A stretch of DNA of 64,000 nucleotides from Falciphora oryzae. Its lineage: Eukaryota > Ascomycota > Sordariomycetes > Magnaporthales > Magnaporthaceae. Shown one piece after another: positions 52,520 through 64,000 of the stretch. The number at the start of each line of letters is the position of its first letter. Position 1 is the first letter of the stretch. The stretch lies in the NCBI GenBank assembly GCA_000733355.1, contig JNVV01000003.1, positions 1,871,780 through 1,935,779 on the forward strand. Direction: 5' to 3'. Position numbers and translations under genes: made by a program. The notes beneath the pieces were generated by a model that was not told the DNA's origin, did not search any database, and saw only the letters and a program-made list of their open reading frames with translations.

Positions 52520-55500
52520 GGCATCTATCCCGTCTCTACGCCAAATGCTCGCCCCTTGGCGTTGAAGGCGACGCGTTCGCCCGACACTGCCCTTGCGGCT
52601 CATGGGCACCGCCATACGCCGCCGCTCAGAGGCGGAGAAGGCAAAATAGTCAGAAGACCGGGCACAGCCCGCGGTCCGTTGTGGGTACGCTGCGCCTGCG
52701 GGAGGCCGATTCAGGGGCTCCAACGGCCGTGACCGGGCATGCACAAGGAGGGTATATTGTGTTATAAACTTATCGCTGTAGGTAGCGGATCCGCCGTCAC
52801 CTTGTTGCCTGCCGCAATGAGCGGGGGCAGAGACTGCGCCAACTGACATTCGCGAATTCGCTCGTTTGGTTGTGCGTGCGGGAAGGGGGTTGTCTGGCGG
52901 GTTTGGGTGTCATTGTCGACGCGTTGGTGGAAGCCAAGGTGCGCTCGCTCACTTGGAGGCGGGCGAGTCTTACCGTCTCGCTTGTTTATTGTGATTCACA
53001 TTGTCCTGTCTCTTGTTCTGTTCCGATCATAGCATCATAACTGCCATTTCATGTTCCCAGTCACAACATCTTTACCCCAACCACCTGCCTATTTGTTAGC
53101 TGTGCGAAGTGGCTGCCATGCAGATTCGTGTCGCACTGCAGGGTGGTTCTGTACATGCAGTCAGTTTTCGCTGCAACGTTGGGACTGCGCAATAAGAAAC
53201 GGGGCGTTATCCTGCCTGCTGACAGCCTGCCCGCCCGGTCATCAAGCTAGACGAGAGCGGACGAGAGGCGCGAGGCTCCGGTGTTGATGAGCCGCAAATT
53301 TTAGGGAGCTGCTCGCTATTCCAGGGGCTGGCTCTGGGCAAGACCAGACCCCTTCTCTTACCTTCCCTGTCGTCGCGAGTCTCCAGTATCACAGCGACTC
53401 GAGCTGCAGATTATGTTAACCTGCAGGCTGTGTGTGGTAGGTGGTCCTACACACACACAAAGCCCGATTGCATGAACGAATCGGCCTGGTCCGAGGCGAA
53501 GTCAGCCAGTCTCGTCTTGTCAGGAAGGATGGAACGTTGTTTCCCGCCTTTTGTCAAGGATTTACAACAGCCACATATAGTTCGTATGTATGTATGTCGG
53601 TTGGAAGGGTGGCGAGAGAAAAAGGAAAAGAGAAGAAAAGAAAAGAAAGAAAAAAAAAAAACAATTCTCCGAGTCTCCTGGTAGCTGTGCAACGGTGGCG
53701 CCCATTTGCATTGTGCATGTGCCGTTCGTTGATCTTCATTTCCCTGCTTTTGCTTCGCATTGCAATTCTAGAACTTGTGTCTTCTTCCTACACCCCTCCC
53801 TCCTTCCCTCTCGTGGTACACACCATCATCGCCATAGGGCGACGGAAGGAGGAGGAGGAGGAGGCGGCGGCGGCGGCGGCGTGGCGGCGTTGACACACGG
53901 GGAAAACAAGGGGCGAGCTGCGTGCATCCTTGTTATGCCCGCCGGTCGCCTTCCCCGCGAATTCGAGGCCAATGCGAACCAACCCACCCTACCACCACCG
54001 CCCGGCACGCCCGAGGAATTCAGCCCGCCTCTTTTCTCACTCGCAATGGGAGGGAAAAAAGCCTCACTTTGGTGCGTGCGTGTGTGCTCGGGCGCGCTGG
54101 GGAAGGAAACTTGTCTGTGGTTAGCGCGCATTGTTTTGTGCAAAGCATGCACGGGGCGCCCTACCGGGGAGAAAGAAAATGGATGAGGGGCTGCATCTCT
54201 GTACCTAGATATGCGGTGTGTATGTGTCAGACCCAGCCTGACAGCAGCGCTCCGTTCTCCCGTCGGTGCGGACCGCCCGTCACCTATTCTAAGCCCACCG
54301 ACCAACAACCGCAGTGGGTCCGAGCAGTATGACTGTAGCGTGCAGTATCCAGCAGCGACGGCGGCGGCACCGTTGTTGGTTCGCCTAGGTAGATACCATA
54401 CATTCTATCCGTCGTGGTGGAAATGGGGGCCTTTTTTTTCCGCCGAGAAGGACCGGCGTCCATCCGTGCGGAGCCGCGGCACGGGTGTGGCGGCTGTGCC
54501 GCGGGTAAGGCTGTGAACGTTGGCTTTGTAGAAACCTCGCATAATCAAACGCTAGGTGGGAGGGGGCGCTGACCTGACTGCCTGGATACAAGCTGAGCCG
54601 CAGGGTAGTAGCTTAGCCCATGTAAGAAGTCGGCACAGTGGGTAGTGTGTCTTGGTTCATGGCAGAGAGGCAGAGAGACTATGAGGCGTAAGAATGTGTG
54701 TGTGACTTGAGCGATTTATTTCTCGTGTTCTTTTTTTTTTCTTTTTCTGTTTTTGTTTGATGAGCCTCGCCAAGAAGGGCGGGTGGAGTAGGTATATCCA
54801 ACGTGAATGTCGACGAGAAAAGAAACTAATAACAAAGAAGATGGTGGTGGTGACGTGTGATCACCACAGTCGTGTCGTTGCCTGAGCAAGAAAGAAGTCT
54901 CCCCAGACGCCTGCCTATCACTCCAACCAGTATCCGCACCCCTTCCCAGACTCTCCGCGAGTTGAGTTTGCCAAGTTGCCCCCCAAGAAAATGAAACTCC
55001 GATGGTCCTGTGTAAACCCTAAAGACTGTGAAGAAATCCAAAAAAGAAAGCAGAATGTTCCAAGTGAGTTATCAAGGACGTTGTTACACGACAACAAGGG
55101 GGGAAGGATTAGTGAGAGATTTGAGAAAGACGCGAGAAAAGAAACGATATGACGAAAAATCAGACCCGACCGCCCAGATGCACTTTTTAGTAACCCTCGA
55201 AAAAACTGGTGGGATGGCCCGCCTTTCACCGCCGAGCTCCCCGTGAGAACTGTTCGATATTTGCTGCTGTTGCCGCTGTTTTTGCCCGCTGTTGTAAGGC
55301 GACTTTGGTGTCAATCTGCGTTTCCGCTTCGCTCACACCAGGAGGAATAATCCAAAGAGTTTCCACTCTGGATACTTCCCCCTCGACGCTGTAAAAAAAA
55401 ATTCCAGCAAAGCTTGGAGAGTATGGGGAGGAAAAGATGTGTGAGATGAAGCCGGTAAAACGCCGTGTAGACAGAAAAGAAAAGAGAATTAGACAATTTG

Positions 55501-55553
55501 ATACAGTGGCGAAAGGTAATGTCGTAAGGGAAAAATGCTCCGGGGTGCCTCGA
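52520..55553. other. 3-kb gene-free stretch between BBC1 and an orphan gene
   Basis: No domain-bearing frame is seen. Simple sequence is frequent: a purine tract of GAAA type with a 12-A run (about 53620-53661), a GGA-then-GGC triplet array at 53847-53887, and T runs near 54730. Convergent 3' ends flank it. The length is large for a convergent gap in this window, so an unrecognised non-coding RNA is possible. Confidence 0.55.
53847..53887 (+). repeat. GGA/GGC trinucleotide array
   Basis: About six GGA units pass directly into about six GGC units and then GTGGCGGCG. It is an intergenic microsatellite and a G-rich strand that could also fold. Confidence 0.7.
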
Positions 55554-57360
55554 TCAGTAGGCAGAGACGGCATGCCTGTGCCGCCCGGCGTCGTGCTGCT
55601 GGTACTCGTGTTCATAGAGGTTGTAACCATAGCCGTCGTCGTGTTTGCCGTACTTTTCTCCGTGTGGAGAATGAGGAGAAGCCTTGGAGGGCGAAGTCGA
55701 CCCTGCCGAGTTCCTGCGGCCGAAGACCTGGCGCATGAAGGCCTTGGGACCAACAGAGTCGAGGTTCACGGTCCGCGACGTCAGGGGGATGCGGTGGATC
55801 TTGGGCGTCTGCCACCGCTCCTTGATGCAGTCGTCGACAAGGGCGATGAGACCCGTGGCCACGATGACACTGGCGAGAGTCTTGCATTAGAAAAACGGTT
55901 CGGTGTGGCGTACAGGTTACGCTCGATCATATTCGTGGTGGCGGCGGAAACAAAGAGCAGAATACTTACTCAGCTACGTCGGTCATGGCATCAAGCACGC
56001 TCTCGTCGTTGATCCACATGTGGCAGGGCGGAACCCAGCCGCCGGCCTCATCGTCGTCGGCGACCTGAATGGGAGAGCGCGTCTCAGGCACGATGTGGGC
56101 AACAGCCGAGCCGATAGAGTCGCCCTTCTTCTTGGCGGCACCACCATCGCGCATCAGGTGGAAGGACACGGCACCAGTGTGCTTGTCCGTCGTGCGCCTC
56201 CACGAGTACTTGTGGCCCCACCACTCAAAGTCATAGCGCTTCGAGTCGGAGCTCGACTTGCCGCGACGCTCAATGTCGACACGGGCGTAGTTGCTGAACT
56301 CGAGCTTGATGATGTTGGTGGGGAGGGCGGGGGGCGCGGGCGCGGGCGTCTTCTTGGCGGCAGTGCCCCAGAAAGGGGGCTCGTGATCCGACGACGAGGA
56401 GCTCCCGCTCGAGCCGGGCCGCTTGCTGCCGGCCACCGCGACGGCGGGGCTGGTCTGGGCGCGTTTGGACTGGGGGCGGGATGAGAAGGTCTTGATGGCA
56501 CTGGTCACGGCGCGGGGCAGCGACGGGCGGGCGGCCTCCTGGCGCTTCTCGACGGGCGACGTCGTCGACGAGTAGGTGGAGCAGCTCGAGTCCGAGGCGG
56601 CGGCTTCCCGGCTGTCCTTCTTGGAGGAGGCGGGTGCGGTGGGCGAGGCGTACTTGCGCTTCGAGTTGCAGACCTCGCGGCCCGAGTCGCGGCAGTAGCG
56701 GCGTAGAGAGAACTCGCGGCGGGCGAGGTCGTACATGCGCAGGTGGAAGAGCTGGGCGGCGCCCCTGCGGCGGCTCGAGTGGACGGGAATGTCGACGCGC
56801 AGGTTCATGTTGCCGTCAGAGGTGAACTCGTCGTGGCGGATCGACAGGCGGTTCATGCTAGGGAAGAGCCTGGCGAACTCGTTCGGCGTCGTCGGCCTCA
56901 CGTTGGGCTCCACGATGTCGTGGCGGTAGATGGGCAGGGGCGGGATCTCGTCGTGGCTGCTGGACCGCTGCGAGTCAACGTCATCCTCCTCGTCCACCAG
57001 GTGGGCCTGGGACGGGTTGGTCGAGGCGTATGTGTCGACCGAGTCGCGAGGGTGCACGCAGGTGCCAGGGGAGAGATCCTCGTAGTAGGGAGAATCGCTC
57101 CACTCCTCCTCGTGCGCCGCGGCGGCCGGCTGCGGCTTCCGATGTGGCTGCTGCTGGTGAACCACGGGCTTGCTGGTGGGACTGCTTGGTTTTGCGGTCC
57201 TAACATGGGAGTCCTGGACAGAGTTGGCGATGGTGGTGGCATTGCTGCTGGTGCTCTCATACGACTCGGTACTCCCGGTGCCGTGCGAGTCCCGGGTCGA
57301 GGTGCTCTTTGAGCTTTTCGAGCTCTTGGTAGAGCTGGGGGCCCTTGTTAATGAGGGCAT
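55554..57360 (-). CDS. Uncharacterised fungal protein with a split beta-rich core (tubby/LURP-one-like look)
   Basis: Two exons (57360-55970, 55869-55554; donor GTAAGT, acceptor GCCAG) join at VAD-VIVATG and give 568 residues. The N-terminal 150 residues are Ser/Thr-rich and then acidic (DEEDDVDSQRSSSHDE). A folded-looking part begins near IYRHDIVEP and includes AAQLFHLRMYDLARREFSLRRYCRDSG. After a Ser-rich insert it resumes with NIIKLEFSNYARVDIERRG, KRYDFEWWGHKYSWRR and AVSFHLMRDG. Alternating strands of this type recall tubby C-terminal or LURP-one folds, but that is an inference from pattern only. The last exon has a hydrophobic helix (VIVATGLIALVDDCI) and a His/Tyr/Gly-rich end. The function is unknown. 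Unusually large gene-free flanks surround it. Confidence 0.78.
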
Positions 57361-60300
57361 TGTGTATGTGGTTGTGAGGCGTGTGAGGGTGGTTGGGGCG
57401 TTGGGGGAGGGTAGATGGGTTGCTGATCGCTTGAAGACGACAGCCGGAGAAGCGGGATGATGATGGGCAGAGGGATGGCGAGGTTATATATCCCGACGCG
57501 AGGAGCGTGGCCCGTCCCGGATGAGAAGCGATTCGAGGACGCAGGCCAGGTCAGGCGGGTGGGGTTAGGCGCCGACGAGGCAAACTCAAGGATTGGCCCT
57601 CGAGGACGGCCGGCTGGGGACGACGAGATGTCGTCTAGCAGGGGTGGATGACAACGAAGTGTGTTGGGCTCGATCGGGACCGTGACGGCTAACGTCAGGG
57701 TCGCGGCAGAAGCACGGGGAAAAGTCGACGTGGGCGGCTGCAAGTGGGATAGGACGTCAGGCGGCGTCTTGGGGGACGGTGATGCAGGCGTGGTTGGACG
57801 GAAGAGGTGCGGAGGAAAGAGGCACGCAGAGACGTTATAGATAATACAGAAGGCTTGCTTGTCACGATACAGATACAGGGTGCAGATATACAGGCTGGAA
57901 GGTGGAGAAGAAGGAGGAGGAAGAAGCCGGGAGGATTCGCAGTGAAGTACATACCGACCGGTAACGACGGGCCAGCAGTTGGGTGACATCCATAAACATC
58001 CATGGTATCACGCCGCCGCCCAGGGGCAGGCCTAGGCAGGCGGGCGTCCCCTGTCAAAGGTCGAGCGGCCCACCGAGGTTGCGCTCCATGGGGCGCATCC
58101 AACATGTGCCAGAGCTTTCCATCGCCTCGGGGTGGGCACAGAAAGGGGAGTGAGGGAGGGCGGCGGGCGACAAAGACTGGCCAACGTGATGGCAGCGGGA
58201 GCGTGAGGTTGGGGGAGAATTGACAGTGGGTGTCGTCGTGTGTGCGGAGTGCTGTCCGCGAATCCGCGCCTGTTGAGCAGGCGTGGCTCTATCGAGGGTG
58301 CGAGGCTCGTCTGGGCGAATGGGAGACGGGAGACGAGACGCAGGCAGGCACGGTGACTTTGCTAGCGGGCTGGCCAGCACGCCGCGGCGAAGTCACAGGT
58401 TCACCAGCCATCATGTCACCGTGCAGTTCCTTGCTCTCAAAGCGACAGCAGGACCCGACGGGCGGGCCAAGGAACAATAAGCATGCATCCTACTGGCCCA
58501 CCTTGACTCTTTGTCGGCGGGCAGCCCCACCTCCTGGACCCCAGCAGGAGCCAGTCCCGCAACGTCGCGGCCGCGCTTTCGAGATCTTCAACCGCCCGCG
58601 CCCTCGGAATCTTTGGTTTTGGAGAACGAACTCGTAAAAGAGCCCAGACGAGACTTTGGCCGGGAGCCACGACCGCCCAATCGGTTCGCGGGGGGCAAAA
58701 GATGTGCGCAATGCGCAAATATTTTTGCCCGCCGGAGTCTCCTCTCGTCGGTGTGGTTTCGCAAGAATAGCCGATCAACCGCGCTCTGCCAAGGGGAGAC
58801 GCCGTTTTCGCTGCTGCCCGTGGTCATCAGATGGGCTGGTGAGGTTTTTTTTTTTTTTTTTTTTGGCTTGCAATTGATTTATTCTCATCCTGAGGCTGCC
58901 GCGTCCTGTTTTTGGCGCACGAGGTGGCCTGTGCCAATTGAGCCTGCCCGCCAAATGTGGTGCGCCCCAGGGCCGTCAACAGGCCACAGCAGCTGCAAGT
59001 AACACCACTGCGGCCCAGTGCTCAATCCCGCCGCCCGCCGCCGCTGCCGCGCACGCACGAGCCCCAGGTGTCAAGGCCTGGCGCGCCAATAATGCACAGG
59101 CGGGGCTCGAGTCATGGATTATGTGATCCGGCGGCCTTTCGATGCGGTTGGTGGGACTTGTATGATGTGGCAGCAGCTGGCGACTTTTGTCATACCACAG
59201 ATTTGAGCACATGCCGTCTGTGCCTGGCCTGCAACTCACGCAGCTGCACCGCCTTCGCCGAGCACCAAATTTGGAGTCAACTTCTGGGGACTCCATTGCT
59301 TCCATGTAGCTGAGTGGAATCGAGCCGCCGACGCTTCGCTTGTTGCTGCGCCTAAAACCGCGCACGCAGTCGAACGCAACGCCGACCTGTCCGCCCACCG
59401 ATCCCGCAGTCTCCAGTGATTTGGTCGTCTCCAGGGGTTTGGCAGTAGTCCGGGCGTATTCTGGGGGATGGCACGCGTCATGCAAATACGAACGAATGCG
59501 AATGCTCAATGCTTTGTTTCCCCTACTCTCGAATCTGCCCAGAAGTCAATCCCCAGGCTGTTTCCAAACCAGACCAAGCCCCCCAGCCCCGAACGCCTCG
59601 TTTTTTTTTTTTTTTTTTTCGCCAGGCCCTCGGAGCTTTGCTTGCCCAACCCGTCGCAGAGGCAGCCAGCCCAGCTCCGGGGCCGGCGGCGAGTCGTTGC
59701 TGGCACGCCTAGCAACCCGGCCAGCGAGGCGGTCACGGGGCTTCTCTGGGTATCAGCCCCTTGGGTGCGAATGCCTTGGTGTGTCAAAACCGTCCAATCT
59801 GCGGCCTCGATCATGGCGCGGCACTCTTCCAACAGGCCCCCGGCGACAGGCCTTGCTTCTCTTGCTTCCGAAAAGCGGATAGGTACCTGACCGACCCGTG
59901 GAGCTGGCTCCCTTTCCGAGGGTCACTTGCCCTGGGGGGTTATTTTCGTGGGCGGGCTTTGTTGACGTGGCAGATGGCGGACAGCTCTGTTTTATTCTTT
60001 ATTTAACATCCCGTTCTGGCGGTATGAGTGACAGGCCCACTGAACTGGGCTTAGCTCGTGGCCCTCCTCCTCCCGCCCAGCAAGGGCTTCGCGGCAGGCA
60101 GGACGAAAGGCGGGCTGCTTGGGAGGATCGTTGCACTTGGTATTGATCCAACGGCCAAGCCGAGGGATTGCTGCCCGACCTGGGCAGCCCACGGTGTCGG
60201 TGTCCTTCCCAGCCCCGTCCACGGCAACTTCCCCCCGCGGCAACGACGCCGAGACGAGAAAGCCGTTGTCGAGCAAGGCCCCCGTTCCGTTCCTGGCAAT

Positions 60301-63300
60301 CCCGAGACATGGCGAGAGCTGCAGTTCCCCGATTCCGGATTGGCGCACACACTCTCTGCTGGCCCCATTCTGGCTCCCACTCTGGCTCCCCCTCCTCCCC
60401 TCCTCGGATCGGGCTTTCATCTTGCTCATCGGCCGACCGCCATTTTCGTCTTTGCGATTTCTGACGTCGTCGAGCTCGCCAAGCCAACCGAAACCAAGCG
60501 TTGACCGCGGGGTGAATTCTTGGAGCAAACAAAGTCCCAACCCCGCAAACTTTGTGCGTCATTTGTCTTACCCTGCGTGATGGACCATCAGGAACACTAT
60601 GGCGGCACCAGCAAGGGCCCAGCGCGCGGGGGATGTGGTGGTGGCCGGGCGTCGAGGTGGAAGACGATAGGGCTGGGGCTGGCGTTGCGTCGCTCAACGC
60701 TTTTCCTCTTTTCCTCCATGCAACCCCACGCGCCGCATCGGCTTCAGCATACAGAGTACATGTCGGACAAGACTCTCCACTGCAACTACTTTACCCAAAG
60801 GAACCGCACACAAGCTGCCGTGCTTGACAGAGAGGGGCCCGCACCACCTAGCAAAGCTACCGGCGCATGGGTGACATGTGCACCGTTCCCCCATATCACG
60901 GTGATATACTGAGGAGCCGACCTAGGTATCCCTCCCGCAACCCTTCGAACAACGTGGGCAGCGCCGATGCGCAATGCAGGCCCTTCAACATGCACGCCAG
61001 GTTGGGGCCAGTCATCCCGTTTATCGGACGCACCCAAGGGGTGCGCACTCTGCAGCGTTGGCAGACCCTGATTGGCACACGACTGTTGCCGACGTCCACT
61101 GACTGGCCTGCCCGCACGCTTCTGGTTCCACGCCCCTTCTGACCAGCGATCCGCACGCCTTCTTCCATGCGCGTTCTTTCGGCTGCGCATTCCGTTTTTC
61201 TCTCTCCTGTCATTTCTTCTTTTCCTCTAGCTTTCGGCTTCCCTTTGTCAACCTTAAGAATGGGGCTGTCCTGTTGCGATGGGCTGCGATTGGCTGTCGA
61301 CGTTTTGAACCACGCTGCCGCGCAAAAATAGGGGGAAGGGAGAGCCTGAGCCTGCCTGGTGACAGTGCCCTCGTAACCATCCACCATCTCTCAATCGCTG
61401 GACGGATCGGTGCTGAGAAAGCCCCCCATGCACTTCTTCGGCCTTCTCCCAATGCGCCCGGTTTCTGTCCTCCTTGCCAGCGTCTATGGGCGAACCATGA
61501 TGCACGGCCAGTTATTCACGAGACCGGCCGGCTTGAGAGCGAGGTGTGACAATGCTGTGCTGGGGCGAACCACCGTCCGGATATTCCGGCAGGAGAGATC
61601 ACGGGTGGAAGAAGGCAACTAGATCGGCCCCCTCCCCGGCGCAGTCTGTAATACCAGCCTACACGTTTACACGACATGGCGAGCATGGCGTACGCGGATT
61701 GACCTCAGCAGTAGTACCAGTTCGTGACAAAAGAAGGGAAAAAGCAAGTCTTACACGGGCCCTGCAAGCCACCCTTCTCATCCCGCGCCTCCTGGTTCGC
61801 TAGGCGACAGCTGCTGTGCTTCCTCGACTCCATAGCGCCCTTTCTCCCATTGCTTCCCTGTCAGGTCACAAGACACGGGATACAGTCCCCCACGCAGCAG
61901 CGGAGTCGCTCAACTGTTTTTTTTTTTCATCTATGCGGTGACACTAAGCTACCTAATGCATTGAGCCCCAAAGTCTCACGGTTCACTGCTGCAGGTCTCG
62001 ATCCCCGGGGCCAGCCCTCAGGAGCCAGGGATAGGGACAACGTTGCGAGAAGACCCTCCCTATTGCCTGAGGCTCTGAGTGGCTCGATTGGCTTTCTCCT
62101 TTGTCCACCTACACGCTTGTCTTACATGACGCTCTCTGTGGAAGGCCATGTCGAGAGCCCAACTATCGTCACATATCCCTTCCCCCCGTCGCTGCCAACG
62201 CTCGGCAGGACAAACCGGGGATGGAGCGGCTCCCGGTACAACAATGCACCACCAACCACTCTCCTTCTGCTCTACCACCAGGGGTTGGCATTACTGTGTC
62301 TTTTTGGGCAGCAAACCTGCATCAAGAGCTTTCCATGACCATGAGCCCGAGCCGAGCCCGTGATTAATCATGTGAAGCCGGCAGGCAACCTCAACAGATG
62401 GGTAGAACGAATACTGCTTCTCCGGAGAATATGCTGTGGCCATGATTCTCACGGTCACGACGCTCACTGAGTCAACCTCTTTCATTCATGTGCCTGCTCA
62501 ATCCGTTCCCTCCTCGGCCCCGTTCACGGTTCCTTCAGCCAGGGCTTTCCGCTGCTGCCATGAACCAACAAAACAGGGCGACATGCCACGGGGTCACTGG
62601 GACTAAACCCCTTCGGCAGCAGAGGAGGCTTGACGCGGTGCCGCTGTCTGCATACTACCCACTAAACTCACCGGCCTCACTGTTTGCTGTCTCGTCTACC
62701 TCGAGCCCTCGCTTCCCTCCTCCATGTCCGCTTGCCAGCGCATCCGGTGTGGAATAGACGCCGACGCCGACATTGCCGGAAGGAGCGCGTGCTTTCGAGA
62801 AGATGCTGTTTTTTGTTATTGTACCTGCCATCCCCTTCACCCCCAACAAAGACGCCGCCCGACAATCTATACCGGCCGGCCCGGGCTCCCCCTTGCCACG
62901 CGTTGCTGCCCCACGAAGCCTCGCTGTGCGACTCTGATTGAAGGACGAGGCGCCCCGTCCGCCTGTGGCCCGGTGCTTTCACCTGTCCCGCCCGGTAGAT
63001 GAAAAGGGGCATGGTCTTGGCTGACATACACTGGGGCCATCCGCAGGAGACCTAGTTGCCGCAAATCAAACGTTGGGGGCTGCTTGTCCATCAAATGCGG
63101 TGCCTGTGTTGGTTGGGACATTGGCGAGGACGATGCTTGCTTGGCCTCTCAAGGTCGCAGTGCATCTACCCATCTATCCACAGTAAACAACAAACCCCCC
63201 TCGGGGCATCCGGCCGACGTGTCGTCCGGAGATATGCGGGACGTCTGTATCAAGCCCCGTTCCCGCGACGGGTCTATCTCCGGGCCAGATAAGCGGGATT

Positions 63301-64000
63301 CCAAGACAGGACGGGAAGCGAAGGTGATCGTAAAAACCCGGGATCGATCAGCGTCAGTCCCGCCGGCCTGTTTTTGGGACCGGGCTCCGTCCGGAAAGGA
63401 TTGTTTGCTGGTTACCCGAAGGCCCACGTAGCTCTTTGTGCGCCGACATGCTGGTAGAGAGCAAACGCGAGAATCGATCGCACGAAAAAAAAAAAAAAAA
63501 CACATTGAGAAACCGGGAACTAGGAATAGACAACTCACGCAACTACGTCATGGGGAACGATTTTTTTTTTTTTTTTTTCCTTGTGTAGAGCCCAATTCCA
63601 CAGCAAAGGGAGGGATTCGCTTCGCCAGTTCGCGAAGCACACAAAAGGGGTAGACGACGTCGAGGTGAGCTGGCTAGTCGGGAACGTGGACGATTGTGCT
63701 TGTTTGCGCTAAACACATGGCGTCAGCAAAAGAGAGAGAGATGGCCGATCCCTCCTGTGACAAGTGAGCCCCTGAGACTCCCTTCCACTCTTGGGGGGAT
63801 CTGCCCGGTCTCGACATGGCCTAGCGGAACGGACACGAAGTATGTGCAGTAGCTGAACATGACGAGAGAGAGCCGGCAAGGGAGATCGGCTGGCTGGCCT
63901 CGAGGCCGCGGAAGCCGGAAGCAGAAGGCGTTGGGCATACATACCTTACCTTTAGGGTGGGCATTTTTTTCAACAGCTGGTTCCATACGTACACGTTTAT
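57361..64000. other. 6.6-kb gene-poor right end
   Basis: No frame has a recognisable domain. A minus-strand frame of 213 codons (57989-57348) overlaps the orphan ATG and looks like 5' untranslated sequence. A good splice donor on the minus strand (GTATGT, about 57950) could mark a leader intron. Long homopolymers occur at 58845-58864 (20 T), 59601-59619 (19 T), 63485-63500 (16 A) and 63561-63578 (18 T). No tRNA, 5S rRNA or transposon terminal repeat was seen. The stretch is at least the extended promoter of the minus-strand orphan. Confidence 0.6.

Noticed and set aside
1..64000. CRISPR arrays, bacterial operons or an integrated prophage
   Set aside because: The genes are intron-containing and fungal, and no regularly spaced repeats are present.

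Overview
The window is nuclear DNA from a filamentous ascomycete (Pezizomycotina, most likely a Sordariomycete). The evidence is monocistronic genes on both strands, short GT-AG introns of about 60-160 bases, GC-rich codons, and proteins of clear fungal type: an AROM-derived quinate repressor, Mdv1, Bbc1, mitochondrial Mrp51 and ATP synthase subunit k. The species cannot be fixed from sequence alone. No rRNA, tRNA, CRISPR, plasmid or intact transposon was seen. Twenty-two protein genes are called, most with exon models whose reading frames close exactly.

Layout: 1-2.3 kb is intergenic. 2.3-6.9 kb holds divergent THP3-like (SAC3/GANP domain) and VPS36 (ESCRT-II) genes. 7.6-10.9 kb holds a probable mitochondrial-carrier-like protein and an SMP-30/gluconolactonase. 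12-14.2 kb holds divergent ATP19 and MTP18. 14.6-18.8 kb holds CUZ1-like, BCP1 and chorismate mutase (ARO7). 19.8-22.2 kb is MDV1. 23.5-25 kb is an aryl-alcohol-dehydrogenase-like reductase with a four-base microexon and a missing C-terminus. 25.3-26.5 kb is an orphan. 27-31.7 kb is a quinate-repressor gene divergent from a short Zn2Cys6 regulator. 32-33.4 kb is an unusual four-helix membrane protein with a soluble tail. 35.5-39 kb is PMS1. 39.7-41.9 kb is an orphan membrane protein. 43.1-47.2 kb holds MRP51, RPS17 and RTR1. 48.8-52.5 kb is BBC1. 55.5-57.4 kb is an orphan gene flanked by about 3 kb and at least 6.6 kb without recognisable genes.

Most genes are housekeeping: mitochondrial energy and fission (ATP19, MTP18, MDV1, MRP51), translation (RPS17, BCP1), transcription (THP3, RTR1), repair (PMS1), trafficking and actin (VPS36, BBC1) and aromatic amino acid synthesis (ARO7). 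The items most worth a second look are the microexon and truncated reductase, the repressor with two dead and one apparently intact enzyme-like domain beside an atypical zinc-cluster protein, the membrane/tail fusion, two fission genes within 9 kb, telobox-like promoter elements, and the large gene-poor right end. No operon-like or defence system is evident. All exon models are read by eye from splice consensus and frame and lack transcript support.
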